From CAZTBB01 sp964611755 (GTDB lineage Bacteria; Pseudomonadota; Alphaproteobacteria; Micavibrionales; Micavibrionaceae), in the NCBI GenBank assembly GCA_964611755.1, contig CAZTBB010000036.1, positions 1 to 17,683 of the forward strand: a stretch of DNA of 17,683 nt. The letters run 5' to 3'. Positions 1 through 7,631 of this stretch are shown here, in pieces. The notes beneath the pieces were generated by a model, which saw only the letters and a list, made by a program, of their open reading frames with translations, searched no databases and was not told the DNA's origin. The position numbers and the translations under genes were made by a program. Positions within the stretch are counted from its first letter, which is position 1. Each line of letters opens with the position of its first letter.

Positions 1-5
1 AGTAA

Positions 6-209
6 ATGTCTCTATGTGAAGCTGCCCAGATTGTAACAGATTTCAAGAGAGCCAACGGTAATGCCGATTGGACAAGACAACAATCTGTTGATTTAATCGA
101 ACGTGAAGCTGATGGTGTTTATCACTCTGCTGATGCTGCCAGTGTAGAAGAGGCCCTGCGCCATGTATCTGATGGCATCATAGAATATGGAGCAAGCTAC
201 GTCGTTTAA
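6..209 (+). CDS. Small hypothetical protein
   Basis: A 67-residue ORF opens at ATG 6, directly after an in-frame TAA at 3-5, so it is probably a complete small gene rather than the tail of a longer one. Any ribosome binding site lies outside the window. The product is soluble and acidic, with no signal peptide or membrane segment, and I do not recognise a family. It is followed about 30 bases later by a rho-independent terminator, which supports it being a real transcribed gene. It belongs to the chromosomal flank left of the island. An artefactual start, with the true gene beginning upstream in another frame after a sequencing error, cannot be excluded. Confidence 0.55.
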   Translation: MSLCEAAQIVTDFKRANGNADWTRQQSVDLIEREADGVYHSADAASVEEALRHVSDGIIEYGASYVV

Positions 210-237
210 TAATTTGGATTTTCAATTTTTTATGAAA

Positions 238-268
238 GGCCGCATAATAAAAATATGCGGCTTTTTTT
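238..268 (+). terminator. Rho-independent terminator after the small ORF
   Basis: A seven-base stem (GCCGCAT at 239-245 pairing with ATGCGGC at 255-261) with a 9-base A/T-rich loop is followed by seven T residues at 262-268. This is a canonical terminator for plus-strand transcription of the preceding small gene. The 3' arm contains the ATG used by the next ORF (255). Confidence 0.8.
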
Positions 269-1013
269 ATGCTCTCTTATAGTCATTATTACCTTTATAT
301 CAGCGGCGCAGGCTCAGATTGGGCGCGGGCCTGAGGATTTGTTATATCTGCATGATCACAGGGATGAGTATGATCCGATTTATCAAAGAACATTAGCAGA
401 GATCGTAGCGTTATCCGCATCCGGTGAAAAAATAGAACAAAAATATTGGACTAAGCTGCGCGGTGCTTATCCTTTTACTACGTGGTATAACCCAACCGGG
501 GAGAGTGTTATTGCTGAGATGGAAGATCTTCTTCAAAACGCAGATGGAGCAGATAACCGGGTTGAGAAAGAGAGTAAAATTATAGATTTTATGACTCTTG
601 CGCGCATGCATGTGGCCAATCTAGATGTTCTTGATCATACAATTAAGGTTCTAAAAAATAGGGCCCTTATGGGGGATGTCGGGTTCTTTGAAAATGCTCG
701 GCTGGCCCTTATACATAGTCTTTTACGCGAAGGGGATGGCCAATCAAAAAGCACAGCCTATGTGGTTGTTACCATTGGAGAGGAAATTGTTTTGCTTCAA
801 TATTGGGATCTTGTTTTACTGGAAACACAACTTATAAAAACCGCGGATCATTACATTCATCGTCATATTGTACAAAATTTGGAGACGGGGATGGTTGAAG
901 AATTTTTTGTGAATGTATCTATGCCAATTGGTTTCCAAAAGATGGCTGAAAAGCGCAGAACAAATCCATTTTACATGAGTCCAGAGCAACGCAAACAATT
1001 TGGCCGTTTTTAA
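255..1013 (+). CDS. Exported hypothetical protein with Sec signal peptide
   Basis: A 252-residue protein. The first 20 residues form a classical Sec signal: MRLF, then a hydrophobic stretch (about residues 4-17), then cleavage after AQA at about residue 20. There is no lipobox cysteine, so a soluble periplasmic or secreted protein is likely. The mature part is helix-rich and charged, and I do not recognise the family. The ATG at 255 is the only start that preserves the signal peptide, but it sits inside the 3' arm of a terminator hairpin and has only a distant AAAGG (235-239) as a possible ribosome binding site. This is chromosomal flank, not island cargo: it lies outside the tRNA att repeat. 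It converges on the minus-strand tRNA-Gln gene. Confidence 0.75.
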   Translation: MRLFLCSLIVIITFISAAQAQIGRGPEDLLYLHDHRDEYDPIYQRTLAEIVALSASGEKIEQKYWTKLRGAYPFTTWYNPTGESVIAEMEDLLQNADGADNRVEKESKIIDFMTLARMHVANLDVLDHTIKVLKNRALMGDVGFFENARLALIHSLLREGDGQSKSTAYVVVTIGEEIVLLQYWDLVLLETQLIKTADHYIHRHIVQNLETGMVEEFFVNVSMPIGFQKMAEKRRTNPFYMSPEQRKQFGRF

Positions 1014-1021
1014 GCGGTAAG

Positions 1022-1037
1022 AAAATCAATTGATTTT
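1022..1037. terminator. Possible bidirectional terminator palindrome
   Basis: A perfect 16-base palindrome built on AAAATCAATTGATTTT with a further T run to 1040 lies between the stop of the exported protein and the 3' end of the minus-strand tRNA-Gln. Its position between convergent genes suggests a shared terminator, but the stem is A/T-rich and weak. Confidence 0.35.
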
Positions 1038-1047
1038 TTTATGAAAA

Positions 1048-1122
1048 TGGCTGGGGTGGCAGGATTCGAACCTGCGCATGGCGATACCAAAAACCGCTGC
1101 CTTACCGCTTGGCTACACCCCA
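1048..1122 (-). tRNA. tRNA-Gln (anticodon UUG), chromosomal copy
   Basis: Read on the minus strand, this 75-nt gene has a 7-bp acceptor stem starting TGGGGTG, a D arm with AGCGGTAAGGC, an anticodon stem GCGGT/ATCGC closing the loop TTTTGGT (anticodon TTG), a T arm with GGTTCGAATCC, discriminator G and an encoded CCA. It is identical over its whole length to the copy at 17435-17509. By the geometry of insertion this is the original host copy. It once lay downstream of an intact tRNA-Thr, but now has only a tRNA-Thr remnant and the island's left end upstream of it. Confidence 0.95.
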
Positions 1123-1229
1123 ATATAAAAGGTTTAACGTTCCTAAAGTCCGTTAAGACAAGCCAAATGTCAAATTCGGGGCGTCTTAACCAAGTTCACG
1201 CAGGTTAAACCACTGATATATTTTGGAAA
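1123..1229. other. tRNA-Thr/tRNA-Gln intergenic spacer with nested stems (host version)
   Basis: The spacer can fold into two nested stems: GGTTTAAC (1131-1138) with GTTAAACC (1204-1211) outside, and GTTAAGAC (1152-1159) with GTCTTAAC (1183-1190) inside. The matching spacer at the right end (17510-17619) has the same stem pattern but different loop sequence. This suggests a conserved structure in a tRNA operon, perhaps for processing. No gene is seen here. Confidence 0.55.
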
Positions 1230-1275
1230 TGGTGCCGCAACACGGACTCGAACCGCGGACCTGATGATTACAAAT
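1224..1275. repeat. attL: left 52-bp attachment-site repeat
   Basis: These 52 bases are identical to 17614-17665. They contain the tRNA-Thr 3' half from the anticodon loop through the CCA end (1230-1275) plus six bases beyond it. Right of 1275 the sequence departs completely from a tRNA. A crossover in the anticodon loop is typical of tyrosine-recombinase islands, and an integrase of that class lies inside the element. Confidence 0.9.
1230..1275 (-). pseudogene. tRNA-Thr 3' remnant left by integration
   Basis: This is the 46-nt 3' portion of tRNA-Thr(UGU): part of the anticodon loop, the 3' anticodon strand, the T arm, the acceptor 3' strand and CCA. The 5' half is absent because the sequence switches to island DNA at 1276. 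It cannot give a functional tRNA. It marks the original 3' end of the target gene. Confidence 0.85.
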
Positions 1276-1460
1276 TGTATTATGTCTATACCAATATGGT
1301 GTAATATTGCTCAGCTTAAAACCATATACACCATACTCACTTCGGGCTTCGTTAGCGTTTGTACATGGGTTTTAAAACGCCTCATCTAATATCGCACCAG
1401 CCCAAACAATTTTCTTCAGCATTATTATCGCCTTATTAAAAACCTGATACAATCGTTGGC
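1276..1460. other. Left end of the element, no gene seen
   Basis: No convincing ORF lies in this stretch. It holds a 9-bp inverted repeat, TATGGTGTA (1295-1303) with TACACCATA (1327-1335), within 60 bp of the crossover point. That is a plausible place for integrase arm-type or excisionase binding, but the role is inferred from position only. Confidence 0.4.
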
Positions 1461-1949
1461 ATGAATTATAAAGACAGAACCATTTCAGAGCTTTTAAAGT
1501 CTTATGATACCATTTTGGAAGAGTTGCGTGAGCGAAACATAATTCGCAATGCAAACCCGCCTGCTGGTGGTTATGCAGAACATTTAGCATCTCAAGCACT
1601 GAATCTTGAGCTAGAGACGAACTCAAATGCTGGATATGATGCAACCGACGAACAAGGCAAACGATACGAAATTAAAGCAAGGCGAATAACGCGACATAAT
1701 AAATCACGACAGCTAAGCGCTATAAGAAATATTGGAAATAAACATTTTGATTTTTTAGTGGGTGTTCTATTCAACTCTGACTTCTCAGTATTTAAAGCAG
1801 CCTTAATACCTCATGAAATAGTATTGCAACAATCGCGGTTCTCAGCTCATACAAACTCATCTCTCTTGATTTTAAGCGATACCCTCTGGGACTTTCCCCA
1901 AATCAAAGATTTAACTAATTTGTTTAAACAAACAGAAAAAGAAATATAA
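1461..1949 (+). CDS. PD-(D/E)XK-like nuclease-fold hypothetical protein
   Basis: A 162-residue soluble protein. Residues about 36-73 carry a pattern typical of the PD-(D/E)XK nuclease superfamily: a helix with E40, then D60 and E70-I-K72 (the E-x-K motif) on the next strands, followed by basic residues and a strand near residues 96-104 (FDFLVGVLF). The overall layout recalls small restriction-like hypothetical proteins found in mobile DNA (I think of the DUF6998 type, from memory). It is the first gene inside the left att site, on its own on the plus strand, with no clear Shine-Dalgarno sequence. It could be a defence nuclease, a solitary restriction enzyme without a visible methyltransferase, or a recombination helper. 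Fold assignment is moderate; substrate unknown. Confidence 0.65.
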   Translation: MNYKDRTISELLKSYDTILEELRERNIIRNANPPAGGYAEHLASQALNLELETNSNAGYDATDEQGKRYEIKARRITRHNKSRQLSAIRNIGNKHFDFLVGVLFNSDFSVFKAALIPHEIVLQQSRFSAHTNSSLLILSDTLWDFPQIKDLTNLFKQTEKEI

Positions 1950-2079
1950 CCTTCATGGGGGCACAGTTTTTATCCACATGAACGGGTTTCGTAAGTTTTC
2001 AAGCTCTTAACCCTTTCAATGTGACTCCCATGGTTACAAGCCCCTTTTCAATTTGAAAAAGTTCTGCTTTCGTGAATTT

Positions 2080-2445
2080 ATGAAAGACACACACTTTTAC
2101 GGACACCTAAAAGAATTTGCTGAGCGCAAAGCTATAATCGCCCGCCAAGACGCCCAAGCTTGGGATATATTGGCGCGTGATTTAATACGCGAGAAGCACC
2201 GCATTGAGGAGCAAAAATGCAATAAACCCGTGCAACCTAAGATGCCCCCACCTGAAGAAGTGCCAGATCCAGAACATAAACTTTATGTACGGATTAAAGA
2301 AGCACGCAAAATTATGGGTATAGGCAACACTTCAATCTATAAAGAGATCAACGAAGGACGCCTGCCTGTCAAGAAACATGGAAAAATCAATCTAATTGCC
2401 ATGAAAGATATTCACGCATGGTTTGAGGCGTTACCTGAGAAGTGA
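2080..2445 (+). CDS. AlpA/MerR-type HTH protein with N-terminal extension
   Basis: About 121 residues from ATG 2080; an in-frame TTG at 2053 would add nine residues, but neither start has a clear ribosome binding site. The N-terminal 65 residues are helical and charged (an amphipathic helix rich in E, R, K), followed by a proline-rich linker. The C-terminal 50 residues form a winged HTH of the excisionase/AlpA kind: a helix (RIKEARKIMGI), the turn, a recognition helix (TSIYKEINEGRLP), then a basic wing (VKKHGK) and a closing helix. It probably binds DNA as an excisionase or repressor. It ends seven bases before the stop of the convergent DndC-like gene. The element has a second AlpA-like gene at 11200, so the two may split excision and replication control. 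Confidence 0.7.
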   Translation: MKDTHFYGHLKEFAERKAIIARQDAQAWDILARDLIREKHRIEEQKCNKPVQPKMPPPEEVPDPEHKLYVRIKEARKIMGIGNTSIYKEINEGRLPVKKHGKINLIAMKDIHAWFEALPEK

Positions 2446-2451
2446 TAAGTA

Positions 2452-3480
2452 TCACATATGACTTTTTTCTTTCTCAATATCTTCTTCCCATAAGATCTTT
2501 ATCTGTTTTAACTCCTCTTCGGAGATTATAGATTTATTTATTTCTTGTTCGAGACTTTTTAGCTTGGCTAATATTTCCGCTCTTGCTGATAGTGAAAAGG
2601 GCCCTGGAGCTTCAGTGCCGTTACGTCTTTTTTTCCATCTTTTTGAAAGATCATTTCTATATTCAGCTATCCAGTTTCTAAAATTTAGATATGGCTTCAA
2701 TTCGCTGTAACCATTTTCAATGAGGGATATGGCTGATTTATCTTTTCTAACAACAGTGCAGGTCCAACAACCAAATCTTCCTGAACCGCAAGGGGGGGCG
2801 TTTGGCGCTTTAATTATAGGGCATTCTCCAGATGCGCCGCGATACAGTTTCTCTAAAATAAGAGGGTCTATTGATTGTGGTTGTCCATTCATAAAAATTA
2901 CATCCCATACGTCTTCAACAGAAAAGTCTAAAATAGGTAAAAACATTTTATACTTGTTTTTACCTTCGCGTTGAGTTTGCCAATAATTGTCACCAGACTG
3001 AAGAAGGCTTCTATCTCTTTGTTGGCTTTCACCTCTGCGCATGCCCAAGCTAACTATTGCATCATTCTCGGCTGCTGATTTTATAAAACGTGAGACAGGG
3101 TTTATTCGTAAGTTTTTTGTACACCATCTAAAGCTATTAGTGGGAGTTGGGTAGCCGCGCCCTATGACTTTTACAAAAAATCTATCTTTTACTGGTGCCT
3201 TCAATAGTATTGGTTTAAAAGGCGCATCTGTATCTTTAAATTCAAGAGATAGTTTATGAAATAAGTTTTTCACGTATGCATCTAGAACGGGATTTTCTAC
3301 TCCTGTATCGCAGTAGATTACGTCTATTCTTTTAGGCCAAGAAGTTGCTTTTTGAACTGCTGCCGTGCATATCTTTAGTAAAGCGGTGGAGTCCTTTCCA
3401 CCTGAAAAACCTATTATCCAGTGAGAATCAACGCTTTTTTCAAAAGCTTCTTTTGTTCTTTCAATGGCTTCAATTACCAT
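2452..3480 (-). CDS. DndC-like PAPS-reductase/ATP-pyrophosphatase family protein
   Basis: A 342-residue protein of the adenine-nucleotide alpha-hydrolase (PAPS reductase/N-type ATP pyrophosphatase) fold. The PP-loop SGGKDS is at residues 26-31, CDTG at 57-60, and RWCTK with C120 follows. Further cysteines are C220 (ECP), C231, C238 and C241 in a GSGRFGCWTC block that is a hallmark of DndC, the phosphorothioation enzyme thought to hold an iron-sulfur cluster. DndC proteins are usually about 500 residues, so this is a short form lacking a long C-terminal part. No dndA, dndB, dndD or dndE is present. It is the last gene of the R-M operon; its ATG overlaps the membrane-protein stop by 11 bases, implying translational coupling. 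Likely chemistry: adenylation plus sulfur transfer. The target could be DNA, tRNA or a nucleotide; unknown. Confidence 0.85.
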   Translation of the reverse strand: MVIEAIERTKEAFEKSVDSHWIIGFSGGKDSTALLKICTAAVQKATSWPKRIDVIYCDTGVENPVLDAYVKNLFHKLSLEFKDTDAPFKPILLKAPVKDRFFVKVIGRGYPTPTNSFRWCTKNLRINPVSRFIKSAAENDAIVSLGMRRGESQQRDRSLLQSGDNYWQTQREGKNKYKMFLPILDFSVEDVWDVIFMNGQPQSIDPLILEKLYRGASGECPIIKAPNAPPCGSGRFGCWTCTVVRKDKSAISLIENGYSELKPYLNFRNWIAEYRNDLSKRWKKRRNGTEAPGPFSLSARAEILAKLKSLEQEINKSIISEEELKQIKILWEEDIEKEKSHM

Positions 3481-4111
3481 TTCTTGTTTTCACTTCCTGT
3501 AGCTTTTCTTTCAAGTTCTCCAAATAATAATGCTCTATTATTTCAATTTGTTCATCAGCAATTGCTCTATGTTGATTAGTGATTTCATTTGAAGCTGGTA
3601 TAGTCAGCAATGCAATGAATCCGAATATGAAGAATAGAACTAGGGCGTTATTTATATTTGAGGGGAGCGAAATAAAGAAAAATATAATTGCTAAGATTGT
3701 AGATATTGCCCTGATATCAGCTAGGGTACTCCAAACCCAACCATTGAAATATGCAAGGCGAGCTTTTGTGCTTAATGATTTGTCATTATCAATTAAATAG
3801 TAAAAAATTCCTCTCAAAGACTTCCATGAGTAAAGTTCTTTATTGTCTTCAGTTCCGGAAATTTTAACAAGCTTTGCACGAATGTTCTCTGTTATATCTT
3901 TAAAAAATAGTTTGTTGGATAGTTTTCTGAGTGGAGTGAGATAGTATATGAGGGCTAAAATTACGTAAAGGGTTGAAGCTTTCCATTGTTCTGGCGTCTC
4001 TGGCCAAATAGGGTCCCATAGATCTGTGACTGTTCCAGCAATCGACCAAAATAGTAATATGATGATTGCAGGAGTTATAAATCGCATCCATTTTAAATTT
4101 TCTTGTGACAT
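3470..4111 (-). CDS. Four-helix inner-membrane protein of unknown function
   Basis: About 213 residues. I chose ATG 4111 over ATG 4117 (both in frame) because the AAGGA box lies 8 bases from 4111 but only 2 from 4117. Four hydrophobic segments are visible, about residues 12-30, 48-64, 136-152 and 157-174 (numbered from the 4117 start). A roughly 70-residue basic soluble part lies between the second and third, and a charged C-terminal helix follows from residue 180. I do not recognise the family. It starts 5-11 bases after the hsdR stop and overlaps the DndC-like gene, so it is the fourth of five coupled genes. By position it may be a membrane effector or an anchor for the DndC-like partner. 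SLATT-like effector domains are an alternative, but no clear signature is seen. Confidence 0.7.
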   Translation of the reverse strand: MSQENLKWMRFITPAIIILLFWSIAGTVTDLWDPIWPETPEQWKASTLYVILALIYYLTPLRKLSNKLFFKDITENIRAKLVKISGTEDNKELYSWKSLRGIFYYLIDNDKSLSTKARLAYFNGWVWSTLADIRAISTILAIIFFFISLPSNINNALVLFFIFGFIALLTIPASNEITNQHRAIADEQIEIIEHYYLENLKEKLQEVKTRNGN

Positions 4112-4122
4112 TTTCATCTTCC

Positions 4123-6450
4123 TTAAATATACAAGATTTTCTGAAACCCAACAAAAGCATCCCTTATTGCTGGAATGCTGCCGATTTCTTTGGCTGCATC
4201 AGCTGTGGAGTTGTATTTAAGCTCTAGCAGGTTTGGCAGTTTCGCTTGATCGAGTTCGCCAACGCCTCTTTCTTCGTATTGTCCCAGCACAAACTCCAAA
4301 AAGACTTGTAGCTTTTCGTTGTAACTCTGAAGAATTCCGGCTTTTCGCGCCTCAACGCGCTCTTTACGACTGATAGGCTCCCTCGCATAAGCAATGTAAG
4401 AAAGCACATCAAACAGATCGCTGTTTTCAGCCTCAATTAGCTTTGCAACTTCATTAAGCTCGATCTCACCATATCCTTTTTCAGTTAGGCCCTGCATAAG
4501 CGATTTGCGAGTTTCTGGCTGCCCCCAAAGTTCGCGCAGCTCATCTTCATTCTTAAAGAGCTCTGGCAGGTCGCCAAACAGCTTCGCAATAAATTCCGCG
4601 GGCGATATTGGCTTGCCATCTGGGCCCCAAAATGACGTAGAGGCCATATGCTGGATTTTACGCGCTGTCCCGTCCGATAATTTGATCTCTAATGTTTCAG
4701 GCCTAGGCTCTGGCTCAGGACCGCCTATGATTTGCTGCTCTTCTTCGTCAGCCCCTTCGCCTTCACCTTTAGTGCGGACAGGACGCTCTTCCGGTTCAAC
4801 TGGTTCACCATCCCACTCAGGGTCATTAAACATCTCATAGTTTTTACAAAAATCGTAAATGGTGAAGTAGTCTTTGCCTTCATACATCCGCGTTCCGCGC
4901 CCCACAATCTGCTTGAACTCGATCATGTTTTTAACAGGCTTCATCAAGACCACGTTCCGGACGTTCCGTGCATCCACGCCCGTAGAAAGCTTTGTGCTGG
5001 TCGTGAGCATGGTAGGAATCGTCTTTTCGTTATCCTGAAACGTGCGTAAAAATTCCTCACCCCGTTCACCATCATCCGCGCCCACGCGCTCACAGTAATG
5101 AAGATCATCACTATCTTTCATCTGGTTGATAAGATCGCGGATCAGCGCGGCATGGGGCTGGCCTTTACAAAAGACAATCGCCTTTTCGTTCTGGTTCACC
5201 TCATCCATCAGAATTTCAACACGCTTGGCTTCACGCTCCTTAATGACAATCCCGCCGGAGCGGTTAAAGTCGTCTTCCGTATAAACCTTGCCTTCCTCGA
5301 CTTCACCTTCCAGAACCGTGTCGCCTTGCGTAAAGCGGTATTCATCCATTGTGGTTTGAATCTGGCGCACACGGAATGGCGTAAGGAATCCATCGTTAAT
5401 TCCTTCCTTGAGCGAGTATTCATAAACAGGCCGCCCGAAATAAGAATAGGTGTCCACGTTGTTCTTGCGCTTAGGCGTAGCCGTCAAGCCAAGCTGCACG
5501 GCGGGGGAAAAATATTCCAGAATGTCGCGCCATGCGCTCTCATCCTTTGCGCCGCCACGGTGACACTCGTCAATGATAATAAAATCAAAGAAGTCTTCTT
5601 TATAATCACCGAAATAGGGGGAATCTTCTGGCCCGCTCATAAAAGTTTGGAAGATCGTAAAGAAGATACTGGCGTTCGTTGGCACACGACCTTTCTTCTT
5701 GATCTCACTAGGCGCAATCCGCGCCAGTGCATCTTCATCAAAAGCCGAAAAGCTGTTGTAAGCCTGATCTGCCAGAATATTACGGTCGGCCAGAAACAGG
5801 ATACGCGGGCGGCGATTTGGTTCACGGGATAAATTCCAACGGCTGTGAAACAGCTTCCAAGCGATCTGGAACGATATAGCCGTTTTGCCCGTTCCGGTCG
5901 CAAGAGTAAGAAGGATACGCTCCTTGCCCTGTGCTACGGCATCAAGGGCGCGTTCAATCGCATTGTCCTGATAATAACGGGGCTGCCATGTGCCGCCCCG
6001 ATCCTCGAACGGAATGGCCGCAAACAGGTCACGCCAGTTATTCTCCGTCTTGAATGTGCGTGACCATAAAGCCTCCGGCGCAGGAATATCACCAAGACCG
6101 GAAAGCTCCCTTTCCTTGCCTGTCTTGGTATCAATCTCGTAAAAGCCTTTGCCGTTGGTGCAGTAAGTAAAACGCACCTGCAAACGCTCGGCATACTCCA
6201 CGGCTTGCGCCCGTCCATCGGTCACAGCGCAGCTTTCAGCCTTTGCCTCGATAATACCGAGCTTTTTATTACGGTAGATCAGAACATAATCGGCAGATTT
6301 CGGGTTGGCTCTGCGCCCGCCGCCAACCAAACGGCCATCCGTTATTTTATGCTCAACGGAAATGCGGGAATGTTCAAGCACGCCCCAGCCTGCCGCACGG
6401 ATGGCCGGATCAATTAGGTCTAGACGTGTTTGCGCTTCATTCCTGCTCAC
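4123..6450 (-). CDS. hsdR: Type I restriction enzyme, R subunit (HsdR)
   Basis: 775 residues. This is the motor and nuclease subunit of the type I complex, which translocates DNA from unmethylated sites and cuts it. The N-terminal nuclease domain shows D54 and E68-A-K70. The SF2 helicase core follows: Walker A ATGTGKT at 184-190, DECH at 294-297, TAT at 323-325, and QIVGRGTR (motif VI) at 514-521. A C-terminal domain of the EcoEI/type IB kind completes the protein, and the length is normal for that subgroup. The GTG start at 6450 overlaps the hsdS stop as GTGA and has a strong GGAGG box a few bases upstream. An acidic linker near residues 570-590 separates helicase and C-terminal parts. All key motifs are intact, so it is probably active. 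Confidence 0.95.
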   Translation of the reverse strand: MSRNEAQTRLDLIDPAIRAAGWGVLEHSRISVEHKITDGRLVGGGRRANPKSADYVLIYRNKKLGIIEAKAESCAVTDGRAQAVEYAERLQVRFTYCTNGKGFYEIDTKTGKERELSGLGDIPAPEALWSRTFKTENNWRDLFAAIPFEDRGGTWQPRYYQDNAIERALDAVAQGKERILLTLATGTGKTAISFQIAWKLFHSRWNLSREPNRRPRILFLADRNILADQAYNSFSAFDEDALARIAPSEIKKKGRVPTNASIFFTIFQTFMSGPEDSPYFGDYKEDFFDFIIIDECHRGGAKDESAWRDILEYFSPAVQLGLTATPKRKNNVDTYSYFGRPVYEYSLKEGINDGFLTPFRVRQIQTTMDEYRFTQGDTVLEGEVEEGKVYTEDDFNRSGGIVIKEREAKRVEILMDEVNQNEKAIVFCKGQPHAALIRDLINQMKDSDDLHYCERVGADDGERGEEFLRTFQDNEKTIPTMLTTSTKLSTGVDARNVRNVVLMKPVKNMIEFKQIVGRGTRMYEGKDYFTIYDFCKNYEMFNDPEWDGEPVEPEERPVRTKGEGEGADEEEQQIIGGPEPEPRPETLEIKLSDGTARKIQHMASTSFWGPDGKPISPAEFIAKLFGDLPELFKNEDELRELWGQPETRKSLMQGLTEKGYGEIELNEVAKLIEAENSDLFDVLSYIAYAREPISRKERVEARKAGILQSYNEKLQVFLEFVLGQYEERGVGELDQAKLPNLLELKYNSTADAAKEIGSIPAIRDAFVGFQKILYI

Positions 6451-7631
6451 GCGGCCTCCGATAGATCAGAGGTCAACTCGCCCGCAAACGCCTTTTGCAG
6501 CAAGGATTGTTTGAGTTCTTTAAGAGCGGAAAACTTTTCTTCATATACAGAAATAAGACTGTTTGTTTCAGCTTCGACTACAGAAAGATTGCTTACTATT
6601 TGATCTTGTTCTGACTTATTCTTGGGATAACAAATAACAAGGGGAGCAATGTCATAGTTGTTTATTTGAGGAATTGTTGTTCCACTACCAAGCTTTGCCA
6701 TATCAACTGATTTGAAATAATAATACAAATATTCATTATTCAATTCTCCGTCTGACCATACAGCCATGATGTTTAAGTCAGCACAAATCTCTACCTCTGT
6801 AATTCGCTTTTTATTGGTCGCTATAGCCCCTCCTCTTTTAGGAAAAATCACAGAACCTACAGGAAATATGGAGTTAGGTGAAACATCATTGAAAGTGACA
6901 TACCTAGATGAGCCCACAATACCGCGTTCATTTCCTTCGTAATACATATCTGCAACTTTGACGTAAGGAATATCACCAGAATCTTTTTCTAAATCTTTTT
7001 TAAGGCTCGTTCCGCTTTTCAAGGTACAGATTTTTTCAATAGCGCTTTCCTCCCACCCTTCGCCTTTTTGGGTGAAGATGGTGTTGAGGTAGCTTTCAAA
7101 GAGTTCGCGGGCGTTTTGGATGTTTTGTTGGGTATTGGCGATGGCTTGGTCGATACCCGCAAACGCCTCATCCAATATCGCCACAATCCGCTTTTGCTCT
7201 TCGAGTGGAGGGAGCGGTAATTGAAAATTATAAATATCGGCTTTACTAAATCCTGCCTGCGCTGATCGAGCAGAAACAGACGCAAGGGGTTTCTGAAATG
7301 TATCTGAGTTTAAATAGTAATAGAAAAAATCGTTATCAATTTTGTCTTTGTTGGGAATGGTCTTTATGAGAGCAACATTGTAAGCACCAGCTTTGCCACG
7401 GTGAATCTGCCCTACAGAAGCACCGTATCGGCCAATCATAATATCAGTGCTTTCACAGGTGCGGTTTTTCTTGCTTACAGGTATATAGACAGCCTTATCA
7501 TCACTTTTAAAATCACGGATTTGAAGTAAGCGTATGTAACCTTCTTTAGGTTCTGGCAAAAACTTTGATTTTGGAGGCTGATTGCCCCCTTCAAAGTCGC
7601 AATAGTCACCAAGATTCACACTCTCCCACAT
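6447..7631 (-). CDS. hsdS: Type I R-M specificity subunit (HsdS)
   Basis: About 394 residues, the DNA-recognition subunit that sets the methylation and cleavage site. There are two target-recognition domains, residues about 1-140 and 200-345, each followed by a conserved helical spacer: LPPLEEQKRIV near 141-151 with its long helix, and the terminal helix ending LLQKAFAGEL. ATG 7631 gives a TGATG overlap with the hsdM stop; a GTG at 7634 is also possible. Both recognition domains are more A/T-rich than hsdM and hsdR, as expected for swappable domains that evolve by exchange. I see no partial or inverted second hsdS nearby, so phase variation by recombination is not indicated. Confidence 0.93.
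   Translation of the reverse strand: MWESVNLGDYCDFEGGNQPPKSKFLPEPKEGYIRLLQIRDFKSDDKAVYIPVSKKNRTCESTDIMIGRYGASVGQIHRGKAGAYNVALIKTIPNKDKIDNDFFYYYLNSDTFQKPLASVSARSAQAGFSKADIYNFQLPLPPLEEQKRIVAILDEAFAGIDQAIANTQQNIQNARELFESYLNTIFTQKGEGWEESAIEKICTLKSGTSLKKDLEKDSGDIPYVKVADMYYEGNERGIVGSSRYVTFNDVSPNSIFPVGSVIFPKRGGAIATNKKRITEVEICADLNIMAVWSDGELNNEYLYYYFKSVDMAKLGSGTTIPQINNYDIAPLVICYPKNKSEQDQIVSNLSVVEAETNSLISVYEEKFSALKELKQSLLQKAFAGELTSDLSEAA

Noticed and set aside
2452..3480. Complete Dnd phosphorothioation system
   Set aside because: Only a DndC-like gene is present; DndA, DndB, DndD, DndE and the DndFGH restriction genes are absent.
4505..6514. Plus-strand ORFs of 70-244 codons within hsdR
   Set aside because: They are antisense shadows of hsdR; their translations lack any family signature while the minus-strand frame shows all HsdR motifs.
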